Shown here: positions 25,572 through 34,900 of the stretch, one piece after another
Position numbering within the stretch: position 1 is the first letter of the stretch
How the letters are laid out: every line of letters starts with the position of its first letter
Made by a program: the position numbers and the translations under genes
Assembly (NCBI GenBank): GCA_964588555.1
Contig: CAZPPT010000001.1
Location: 1-64,000 of the forward strand
Length of the DNA: 64,000 nucleotides
Source: JAGVWJ01 sp964588555
Lineage (GTDB): Archaea; Micrarchaeota; Micrarchaeia; Anstonellales; Bilamarchaeaceae
Direction: 5' to 3'
The notes under the pieces: model-generated
Databases searched by the model: none
What the model was told of the DNA's origin: nothing
What the model saw: the letters and a program-made list of their open reading frames with translations, nothing else

Positions 25572-28500
25572 TTAATACCCTCTCCTCTGGCCGGCTGGTG
25601 TTGTGGGCGCAGGAGGTTGCGCAGGGGCATTAAACGTGGGCCCTGCACTGCCAATGCCAATGGAGAGGTGCACTGCTGCACCGATTTCAGGATTTCCAAA
25701 GAAGCCCGTACTTACAGTATGCACCGGGGAAACATACACCGGCGGATTTTCACTCCTACCATATATAATACCAGTAAGCGATGAGGGAAGACCGCCAAGG
25801 CTAAATTCATAACGAACTGATGCGCCGCCGCTAACCCGAATGCCACCTTCTTCTGCATCTGCTTGAGGCCTGCGTTGGACAGCTCTGCTGCCCCCCTCTT
25901 CAACCCCAACGATCGCGCCGACAGTGACATTTGGAACCAACTCGATATCAATGCCTGCATAGCCACCGATTGACTCACTCTTTCGTGCATCTGCGAGGTC
26001 TGCAGCACCAAAACGCCCCGCAAGATCTGTTTTTGTCCCAATAACATAGCCGCGTGCCTTAAGTTCAGTAACCTGGTTAACGTATTCTGCAAAGATGCCA
26101 AGGTCAACACGCACAGTACCCCTAAAGCCGGTTTGCTCTCCAGTAGTTGCCCCCCCATCTACCCCAGTGCTACGCGTAGGGGGAAATGCACCTGCAAAAA
26201 CGCTCCCCGCCACGTAGGTACGGAAATGCTCAAAATCGCTGTTAAACCTATCTTCGACCTTACGCTTTTCATCATAAAACCAAATGCCAAGCGCATCACT
26301 GAGGACTTGCCGCTGGGTGGGAGTAAGGTGAATGTCTCCGGCAAGAATGGATTCTTCTTGTTCAGTAAGGCGAGTGGTGTCTTTTATCGCATCAGGGATG
26401 GAACCAAGCATAAACGCCCGAACACGCGGGTCAATGTCTGCAAGTTTTCCTTCGTTAAGTGCCTTTTGGTACTCGTTGAAATTCTCAACCAAAAGCCGAT
26501 ACGTTGTCATGTCTGAAACCAAGCTTGAAAACACTTGTACGGCGCCCTGGGCAAACACGCCGTTTGGTTCATCAAATGAATTCCGAAGCACATCAAACGC
26601 GTCCTCTTTTTTGGAAAGAAGCACGCCGACGTCAAACGCGGCACGCTGTAAAAAGAATGATTCAAGAAGGTCCATGCCGGCACCTACGCCGACGACTCCT
26701 TGGCGCTCCTGTGCTGCAAAACCAAATGGGGAGTAAACAGGCACTGATGCAAATGCGCGGACAAAACCGGTGTCAAATGTCCATAAGAGACGGCCATAGA
26801 CGGTATCCAGGTTCTGGTTGGCAAATTTGTTTGCTTCTTCACGGGTAACTGCAAATAGCTCAACCGAGAAATCATCATTTACCTGGAATACGATCTGATA
26901 CCGGTCAAAAATCTGCCGAAGTTCCTGCTCGGAACCGTACTGTTGCCTAAATCTTCTGAGCGCTTCAGCTGCCTGTCGCGGGTCTTGTGCAACCGTACGT
27001 GAAATTGAGTCGTAATCTGCAAGAATCTCATCAAAGCCGGTGCTTCGTCTCATGTCAAGTTTTCCATGAAGCTTTGCCCCAAATGCCTCCATGCCCTTTG
27101 CAAACCCAATGAGCCTAAAGAAGAAGTTATCATATTCCAGACGTTCGCCGTCGTATATGCCCTGCAATATGCCGTGTGCAAGTCCGCCAAAAACAGCCTC
27201 ATTTGCCGCTTCCCTTGAGCCGTAGATAGTGCCTGCAATACGATGGATGCTCTCCACATAACGGCGAATCCGATCTGATTCGCCAAGAAGTGCAAGCGCC
27301 TCAACGTTTTCTGCACCTGATTCATAATAAGCGCCATACCCAAACGTGTTGGGATACCCTTCGGTGTACCTACCGCGTGCTTGTTCCTGGTAGAAAAATC
27401 CTGCGCGGCCCCCGATCCCACGCGGCCGCGTGACCAATCCGGCGCCTGCTGAAATCTGCCATACCTCGTCGTTTTCAATAACCCTTCTGCGGTAGGTGAG
27501 GTCCTGTACAACGTATCGTTCCTTAGTTGCCTGGTCATCGCCAGTATAGATGTCAAGGAATTTCCCTGGTACTGCAACCGTATCAACAGTGGTTTTATGT
27601 CCCGTCTCTTCAGTAGTCGCAATGGCGGGAGTCCACTCTAATAACAAGGGCTGTTTCTTTTTGTTTCCTTGTGCATCATATTCGGTATGAAACAGTACTG
27701 CCTGGAAATGCCCAAGAAGAGAGGTGGTATTATCAAGGTCCCACGCCGCGACAAAACCACCGCGTTCAACCTCCCACTCGTAATTTGCTGAAACCGTAGT
27801 TGGCGTATCCCGCGCCCGATCAGCATAGAGCGCACCAAAATTAAGAAGCTCAAGACCGGGAAACTCGTTAATGCCGCCGACAAACCGATAAATCGTTCCC
27901 TCCCTATCAACATACAGATATTCCCCAACAAGCCAGCGCTTGCTTTCCCCTTCTGTTCTCCCGGTTACGTCAAAGCTCGGTGCCTTTTGGGTATTTAATG
28001 AAAGAAGTATATGGCCTGGATTTTCCTCATCCCAAAGGCTTGTCAATACGCGAGCAACTGCTTCTTCCACGTCATCTTGGTGTTCATAACCCCCTGCAGC
28101 ACTTTCAATATGTACTTCTTTTCCCACGATCCGGCCAATTGGAACCCCTGTTGCAGTTGCGCCGGCAACCCCTCGATAGAGTTCACTTTCTAGTCGTGGG
28201 TCTTCTCCTTCTTCTGATACAACACGCGGCTGAAATTCAAGAGAACCGCCAACTGCCGCGCCACCAGTGGGAAACATGATTGCACCAAGGCCGACAATGC
28301 CTGTTGTCGACGCACCGTCAACCGGAACAGAACGGGCACCAAAATCAAACCTGCCCCCAGTTACAGTGCCGCTATATTCAGGCTCTGCAACCGGAATAAA
28401 TGCCCGGTGGATCTCATTAAGAAGCTGTGTGGGGCTTAGCTGGGATATATACGTGCCAAGGGAAAGTGCAGAGATGGCGGGTATCTGGTGCTGCGGGTAA

Positions 28501-30884
28501 AGATATGCATGTACATTTGCAAGCACGCGCTCGCTCTGGCCGGATATAAGGCCGCCTCCGACTGATGGGAGCGAAACCGTGCCAAGCCCAACCTGGCTTG
28601 CCCCCACGTCCCCTGCTGCAGCAAAAATGCTTCCTTGCGTGGTAAGAAGGTAATCGGGAAATGGGGAGGATGCGGTAAGCGGCAATGGTTGTTCTTCGGG
28701 TGGGAATAATGAATATCGGTACCCGGGCTGACGTTGCCGCACAACATACGGCGGATAATTGTCTGCGTACGTATAATCATCCATAAGCTGGTATCGTGAA
28801 TACCTCGTAAGCGCACCCTCGTCAATCTTATGTGCGATCATATCAAATGCTGCAGACAAGTTTGTAATGGTGCGGCGAATAGTATGCGGATCAGGCGTCT
28901 CGGCGCCACTTACAAGCGGCTCGGTTGCACCGAAGACATACCCCTGCATGGCAAAGAGCGCCTGCCGAAATGCATCCGGATTTCCGCGGGATACCTGTGC
29001 AAGATTCTTGATTGCATTTAGGTATTGCACTGCCAAAAGGGGGCTGACATAATGGAGCCGCGCAACGGTTTGTGCAACATGAAGCTCTTCTTCAGGTGAT
29101 GCAACCTGCGCGATCTGAAGCGCATTGTAATACTGGGAGAAGGCAACCGCAACAACCGGGTCAAGTTGTGCAATGCCCAGGAATGCATGTCGCTCCTGGT
29201 CAAAAAGCTGGCGCCGGTAATATGCATCAAACGCAACGCGATGATAATCCGTCGTCCAGATAATATTGGCGCGGTTTACCAGGCCTGCGTTTAGGTTGTC
29301 GTTAATGCGGCGTTCCACAAGTGAAATAAAATCAGGGCGCGTCGGCTCAATACCCCCAAAGAGGTCCATAGTCTCGGCATCAAGCCTACTCACAAAACGT
29401 TTTGAAAGCATAAAGAGCGACTCGCTTCTTGTAGCATGGCGCTCAAGAATAGTAAGAAGGTGCGTTGGTGCAGCCCGAGGCGTTTCTGCCTGTGTGTTCA
29501 CATATGCGCGCTGCAAGTCAGAGAGTTCCTTTTGAAGCGCACGCAGAAGGTTCAGGTCGGTAGCCTCTGCATCTGTCGGTAATTCAAGGTTAAGGCCGCT
29601 AAGCCACGCGTGAAGTCCTGCGCGCTCCTCTTTTAAAGTTTCTAATTCCTCAGGATTACTTTTGGTTAATGTAAGATACGCGGTCTTTGTAAGGACATAT
29701 CCATAACGCTGCATAACCTGATAAAAGCGAATGCCGTCAGGCTGTTTCTCAAATTCCCCCTGAAGTGAGCCCAGGCTTGCACGTTGAATTGAAGGTGGGA
29801 ATTTTTCTAACTCCGCATGTAATTTAAGTGCTTGTTCGTCAAGCGGTTTTGCCTTGTCCGTTTTCTTCCATCGTTCAAACGAAAGAAGCACGTTTGTATA
29901 ATCGGGTTTAGGGGTGCTTGCAAGTGTCGCGGCAATTGATTCCCGGTCAGTGACGAGCCATGAAATAAAAAGTTTCCGTTCGTCTTCACTTTTTAGGGAC
30001 GAGAATGACTCAAGGATTGCACGGGTCAAATATATGCCGGTGGATTCGTCAAGAACACGGCGCGACCCGTCTGCTTCAAATAAGTCAGACCCGTAGAAAC
30101 GGCGAAAATGAAGGATAAGGTCGCCGATCTTATGCATACGGTCTTTAGGATTAGTACGCTCTGGGCGAACAAGAGGAATCCCAAATGTCCCCAATAAGCG
30201 ATCAATATCGTTTTCGGAAATCCGGGCTGGTGAAAATAACGCCTCCAGTTTGACAGGAACAGGGAACCGCTCCAAGTCAAGCCCACGATAAAGATAGTCC
30301 TGGAGCGGAATGATTGGTTCTTTCTTTGCACTCTGAGCCTTCACGTACGGGTCGTACACATCTTCCTTAAACGCTTGAAATTGCCTATATGCCATTAATT
30401 TTGCAAGCTCTGCCCTTGTTGCCCCATCACTCCAGCCGTTTTGAAAGTCAGGGTGTGATTTGTCAGAAGTAAGCGCATTGATGACGCCGTAAATTGCCCG
30501 ACCGCGGGGGTCTGAATTACGAAGCGCAGGATCGATCGCGTACAACTCAGAAACAAGATGAAGCGTAAGTTGTCCTTTTTGGAACGGTGAGATGGACTTA
30601 AGTTTTGAACTAAGGTCGGAAGCCCCGCTTACATATCCGCGCCCGCGCGCAAAATCATTAAGCTGTTGTTGTAGCCGAATTAATTCTTCGGCATGGGGTG
30701 CAACACTATTGACAGGAAATGGCGTATTACTTGCTAATACAACGACAGGCATAGTAGGTGAATTATCTGATGGAGGTTTAAAAGGTTTTCCTTCCTGTGC
30801 AAACGACCTGCCGGTAAGCGCACTGGAAAAAAACTGCCCAATAAAGACTGCCGCGGTAATGACCTTTTTAAATCTAGTGCCCAT
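25572..30884 (-). CDS. Giant secreted protein, helical N-half and beta-barrel-like C-part
   Basis: 1770 aa. N-terminal signal peptide (VITAAVFIGQFFSSALTGRSFA, probable cleavage near FA-QEG). Residues about 60-700 are helical and include a module shared with the 332-aa neighbour (about 125-172). From about 720, beta-rich segments alternate with helical ones (for example 860-1200). The last 180 residues (VDLGIFAEYV, IGGYAGIDIELVPNVTVGAIVG, VRYEFSLGG, IGAAVHLSIGIG) alternate polar and hydrophobic residues as in transmembrane barrels, then a Pro-rich tail ends the protein. No known family is recognised. Last gene of a three-gene leftward cluster. Confidence 0.7.
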   Translation of the reverse strand: MGTRFKKVITAAVFIGQFFSSALTGRSFAQEGKPFKPPSDNSPTMPVVVLASNTPFPVNSVAPHAEELIRLQQQLNDFARGRGYVSGASDLSSKLKSISPFQKGQLTLHLVSELYAIDPALRNSDPRGRAIYGVINALTSDKSHPDFQNGWSDGATRAELAKLMAYRQFQAFKEDVYDPYVKAQSAKKEPIIPLQDYLYRGLDLERFPVPVKLEALFSPARISENDIDRLLGTFGIPLVRPERTNPKDRMHKIGDLILHFRRFYGSDLFEADGSRRVLDESTGIYLTRAILESFSSLKSEDERKLFISWLVTDRESIAATLASTPKPDYTNVLLSFERWKKTDKAKPLDEQALKLHAELEKFPPSIQRASLGSLQGEFEKQPDGIRFYQVMQRYGYVLTKTAYLTLTKSNPEELETLKEERAGLHAWLSGLNLELPTDAEATDLNLLRALQKELSDLQRAYVNTQAETPRAAPTHLLTILERHATRSESLFMLSKRFVSRLDAETMDLFGGIEPTRPDFISLVERRINDNLNAGLVNRANIIWTTDYHRVAFDAYYRRQLFDQERHAFLGIAQLDPVVAVAFSQYYNALQIAQVASPEEELHVAQTVARLHYVSPLLAVQYLNAIKNLAQVSRGNPDAFRQALFAMQGYVFGATEPLVSGAETPDPHTIRRTITNLSAAFDMIAHKIDEGALTRYSRYQLMDDYTYADNYPPYVVRQRQPGYRYSLFPPEEQPLPLTASSPFPDYLLTTQGSIFAAAGDVGASQVGLGTVSLPSVGGGLISGQSERVLANVHAYLYPQHQIPAISALSLGTYISQLSPTQLLNEIHRAFIPVAEPEYSGTVTGGRFDFGARSVPVDGASTTGIVGLGAIMFPTGGAAVGGSLEFQPRVVSEEGEDPRLESELYRGVAGATATGVPIGRIVGKEVHIESAAGGYEHQDDVEEAVARVLTSLWDEENPGHILLSLNTQKAPSFDVTGRTEGESKRWLVGEYLYVDREGTIYRFVGGINEFPGLELLNFGALYADRARDTPTTVSANYEWEVERGGFVAAWDLDNTTSLLGHFQAVLFHTEYDAQGNKKKQPLLLEWTPAIATTEETGHKTTVDTVAVPGKFLDIYTGDDQATKERYVVQDLTYRRRVIENDEVWQISAGAGLVTRPRGIGGRAGFFYQEQARGRYTEGYPNTFGYGAYYESGAENVEALALLGESDRIRRYVESIHRIAGTIYGSREAANEAVFGGLAHGILQGIYDGERLEYDNFFFRLIGFAKGMEAFGAKLHGKLDMRRSTGFDEILADYDSISRTVAQDPRQAAEALRRFRQQYGSEQELRQIFDRYQIVFQVNDDFSVELFAVTREEANKFANQNLDTVYGRLLWTFDTGFVRAFASVPVYSPFGFAAQERQGVVGVGAGMDLLESFFLQRAAFDVGVLLSKKEDAFDVLRNSFDEPNGVFAQGAVQVFSSLVSDMTTYRLLVENFNEYQKALNEGKLADIDPRVRAFMLGSIPDAIKDTTRLTEQEESILAGDIHLTPTQRQVLSDALGIWFYDEKRKVEDRFNSDFEHFRTYVAGSVFAGAFPPTRSTGVDGGATTGEQTGFRGTVRVDLGIFAEYVNQVTELKARGYVIGTKTDLAGRFGAADLADARKSESIGGYAGIDIELVPNVTVGAIVGVEEGGSRAVQRRPQADAEEGGIRVSGGASVRYEFSLGGLPSSLTGIIYGRSENPPVYVSPVHTVSTGFFGNPEIGAAVHLSIGIGSAGPTFNAPAQPPAPTTPAGQRRGY

Positions 30885-30930
30885 ATATTATTCTTTTAAC
30901 ACACAAATGCTTTTAAAGAAGTGTAACAAG

Positions 30931-31929
30931 CTAAAAGATTACATCGGTCTGATTTTGGATTGGGGGAGCTTGTTTTTTCTCAGCAGGAGTCGCAGTACGC
31001 ACAACTGATGAGGGCGGTTTTGTTTGAGTTGGAGGCGCTTTTGGTTCTTGTGCCTTGATCCCCTTGTCTTTTAGGTATGCATCCGCAAATACGCGCAGGG
31101 TCGCTTCATCGACCTTCCCGGTCTTTTGGGCATTCAGATAGCTTTGGAAAAACGTAACGAGCGCCCCAAATTGAGCATCTGTCATCCCCTTGCTAAACCC
31201 TTTTTTTGGATCCCATTTACTCTCGTCATACATATACGCATGGACAAGGGCAAATGCACGTGGATCGTCTCTCCTGAATGTAGTCATAAGGTGTTCGTAG
31301 AGCGGTTGGTTTGCAACAGTTTGGGAATCGTATAGCTCAGTGAAAATTGCAAGGATTGTTTCTGTGCGGTTATCCCTTCTGACATTGGGGGAAGGAATGG
31401 GAAGGCGCTTAATTCCGAGGCTCTCGTTCACAAATGCCTCAACGCCCCTTGTTCTTAATGTCTCCAACGTAAACGCGGCGGTTCTTGCAGGTTTTTTCGC
31501 AGGCACCGGAATTCGGATTGGTTCTTCTTCGACAGGTGCGCTCGGTGCCCCTTTTTTTTCTTTTACCTTTTCTCTTACAATAACATACGGGCGAAGGATA
31601 TCGTAAAATGCATTGCCGAATTTTACATTCGGATTGCTTGCGATTTCAGTGTATGCTTTTCGTACTGCATCTGTGAACAGAGATTCTTTCATAGAATCTC
31701 GTCTTATAATAAGAGCTGGAACTTTTGGATCTTGACTGTTTCCATATGCGACACGTAACTCAGTCATTAATGAATCGTTTCTTAAAACCTGGATAAGATT
31801 TAATTTGGAAACCTGCGTCTGTGCCATAGCTACATTTGTAAAGGAGAAGCTTTTAAACTTAGCGAGCTCGGATCGAAGTGGAAGAACGGCAAATACGCCT
31901 GTGAGAGCTATTACATGAATGCGTTTCAT
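30931..31929 (-). CDS. Secreted helical protein of the giant-protein cluster
   Basis: 332 aa. Signal peptide with hydrophobic core at about 6-18, then FKSFSFTNVAMA and probable cleavage at AMA-QT (residue 36). The mature chain is mostly helical with a Lys/Pro/Glu-rich linker at 120-150. Residues 221-268 (DDPRAFALVHAY...GFSKGMTDAQFGALVTFF) match residues 125-172 of the 1770-aa protein. The C-terminus is Pro/Thr/Gln-rich. It lies 46 nt upstream of the 1770-aa gene and 43 nt downstream of the 1447-aa gene. Function unknown. Confidence 0.65.
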   Translation of the reverse strand: MKRIHVIALTGVFAVLPLRSELAKFKSFSFTNVAMAQTQVSKLNLIQVLRNDSLMTELRVAYGNSQDPKVPALIIRRDSMKESLFTDAVRKAYTEIASNPNVKFGNAFYDILRPYVIVREKVKEKKGAPSAPVEEEPIRIPVPAKKPARTAAFTLETLRTRGVEAFVNESLGIKRLPIPSPNVRRDNRTETILAIFTELYDSQTVANQPLYEHLMTTFRRDDPRAFALVHAYMYDESKWDPKKGFSKGMTDAQFGALVTFFQSYLNAQKTGKVDEATLRVFADAYLKDKGIKAQEPKAPPTQTKPPSSVVRTATPAEKKQAPPIQNQTDVIF

Positions 31930-31972
31930 ATATTACAATTTGTTAAAAACAGTTTTTAATTACTTTTACCAT

Positions 31973-34900
31973 TTAAAGATTAAGATATCTATCGAATTCA
32001 CGGCCTATGTTCCCATTAACAACATCTGGCCACGTTTTGCCTGCTTTTTGTAATGCAGTAAGAAAATCTAATTCAAGCCCCGGTTTGACAAGTGGTGACC
32101 CCCCATATGCTCCCGCTCCAGTGATCATGTCTATTGCACTCGAATTGTTTTTAATAAGTGGATGATTTTTCCATTCAACCGCCTGCACAGATTGAGGTTG
32201 AAGAACCGGTACCGTACTTGTTCTTGATCTTGTCGGCGTACTCGTATCGACTTCCTGCGGTGCAGGCGGGTTTACAAACTTTTGAGCCCCGGAAACACCG
32301 GCGGATGCGGTTGAGGTCGTTGTGCCGGCCATAGCATGCAATTCATCAGGAGGAAGCCCTACCAACGGAGTGGAAAAAGTAGCGGCCTCTTCCAAAGCTT
32401 CAGCAAGGGTCCGTTGTAACAAATAACTATTGGAAAGCGCAAACAGTGCGCTGCTGGGGTCATCAGGCAATAGTGGCCCAACCCAGCGGGGGATTTCACC
32501 AATCCCAGGCACCCGCCCCACTTCCTTGATAAATAATGCAGTTAGCCAAGGGGGCACAGTTAATGCACTGAGGAAAGGGGAGGCATAATATGCCCTTGTT
32601 GCGGCGAGCATTTTTTTACCGATGTCTTCAATTGATGATTTTGCAGCTACTAATTTCTCACTTATATCTTCTAGCTCTTTTGTTAAACGTGCATCGCGTG
32701 AGTCGATAAGTTTCTGCACACGCTCGAGTTTGGAATCGATCGCGGCAAGCTCATCAACTTTTCCCGCAGCTTCAAGTTCCTGCCTTCGTTTTAGCAAGCG
32801 CTCTCGTAATGCCTCAACTTTCGGGTCAAGGCGTTTTAATTCATCAGGCAGTTCTGCCGCACGTTTTTCCAAGCGCGCAATTTCCTTTTCTGCCGCCTCA
32901 TATGCTTCAGCCAGTTTTCTGCGTGCACGGCGCTCGCGTATAATTGGCGCATTTTGCGTCCTGCTACCTTCTTCGAGTTTCTTAAGCGCTTCTTCACGCC
33001 CTTCACGCTTAAAGCGCCTTGCAACACTACGAAGGAACGTGCGGAACCTGCTCCGTGCAACGCCCGTTATTTCGGTATCAACCTTTATTACGAGTTCTTT
33101 TGCAGCCACCAATTTTTCCGCCTGTTCGATAAGGCCCTCCACCTGTTTAACAACTGCCGGATCGCCACCAGCACGTTTTATCTCCTGCGCAAGTTTTCTA
33201 AGTGCCCTGCAGGCAGCATCCTTTGTTTCTTTTGAGGCAAGATACATGGCCAACTTATCATATAATAAGGTTGGGTTATCTGAACCAAATTTCAGGATAT
33301 CCCGTAACCCGGTGTCAAAAAAGTCAAGGGGTATGCCGGCAGCCTTGGCGGCATCTGAAATGCCAGACCATAATTCACCCAGTTTTGATTTTGAATCTTT
33401 GATGTCAGTTTCCAATTTTGTTTTCTCCTTTTGCTTAAGCGATAACTCCTCGTCGGTTAATTTCTTTGTTTTCTGCATTTTCTGCCGTAACTCCTCTGTT
33501 GCAAGGGCAAGTTTTTTACGCTCATTTAACGGAAGCTTCCCACGTTCGCGCCGGATGATCCGAGTCATTTCGGCAAGCTCTTCGGGAGTGTAAAGCCTAA
33601 AGAACGACCTGATCCCCTCTACTTCGGCAAATGAGGAAGTCTTCTTACCCAAAATACGGATCTGAAATTCTGCAATGGCGCGCGCTTCATCAACGCCAAT
33701 TTTATAAAGGTTAACGAGTTCGTCCGCCAGTTTCCTTACTGCAATGTCGCGAAGTATTTCGCGGCGGGCAAGAAGCGCCGCAACGGTCCAGGAGTGGGTT
33801 TTACCAAACCGCTCAACCAATTCTTCAATTCGCGTCTTTACCGTACCGTCCGGGTGAGTACCTACTGGCTCATCGGCCATTTCCCGATACGTACGCCATT
33901 TAGTTTCTGCGATACCCCGAAGGTCACGCGCTAACTGAACCGCCTTGTCCCGCGTATTGATTGCTGCAAGTCTGAGGTCCGCAGCCCGTTGGATTGCCTT
34001 GAAAAGAAGTTCGCGATAATTTGCATTTTTAACACCCTTTGCAAGCTGTTCCATCCGTTCAACAGGGAGGTTAAATGCTGCAAGATCGACTAAAAAAAGT
34101 TCAAATGCAAGCGATGCGGCACGTACATTTTCAGGCGTTGGATTTGCTAAGGAAGCGTCAACCGATGCGCGCCAATTTTTAAGTGAACCGACTGGAAGAA
34201 TAACATCAGTTCCGATAAACCACGCCGTATTCCACCACGTTTCAACATAGTGCGGAGGTATCATAAAAACAGAACGGGACCCCTCTAGCGGCTCACCAGA
34301 GATAAGATGAGTTTCACCAGCAAAGGGACGAACAAGCGGCTCTACGGTGATATCATAAAGGCCACCTGCAACGGCAGTGCCCATCGCTTTCCAGAACTCT
34401 GCTGTTGAAAAACCATGTGCCAGTTCAGGCACAAATGCAAGTATATCTACACCGAGGGTAAGTGCCTGATATAACGCATCAACTCGCTCACGCCTAAGCT
34501 GTGGCGCAGTTTTTCCTTCGTTTAGTTCATTGTATAAGGCGGTTGCATCGTGCTGCCAGCCCCTCATATTTTTTTCAATGGCAGCTGAAAGATCGCCAAA
34601 AAAGGAATCGTGGAGACGTCGTGCGTATGCGGCAAGAGCGCGCTGCCGCTCTCCTTCAGGAACTGCAAGATTATGCTTTTTTATCGCAGCATCAAATTCA
34701 GACGGTTTTTCCAAAGCACGTTTAACCGCGGCCCAGTCAACTTCTACGCCAAGATAATTTGAAAGTGCCCGAATCTGGCCAAGAATTGGTTCCGCGCCCC
34801 CATACGCACGCTGGACGAACTCATTTAACTTTTGAACATCTACATTGTTTACGGCATCAGTAATCTCTTGCCTGAGTCGGGCGCGTTTAGCTTGTTTCTC

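Noticed and set aside
32622..33593. 323-codon plus-strand frame, Ser/Phe/Arg-rich
   Set aside because: It is antisense to the coiled-coil part of the 1447-aa protein. Its composition is what the complement of Lys/Glu/Ala codons gives, and it has no start signal.
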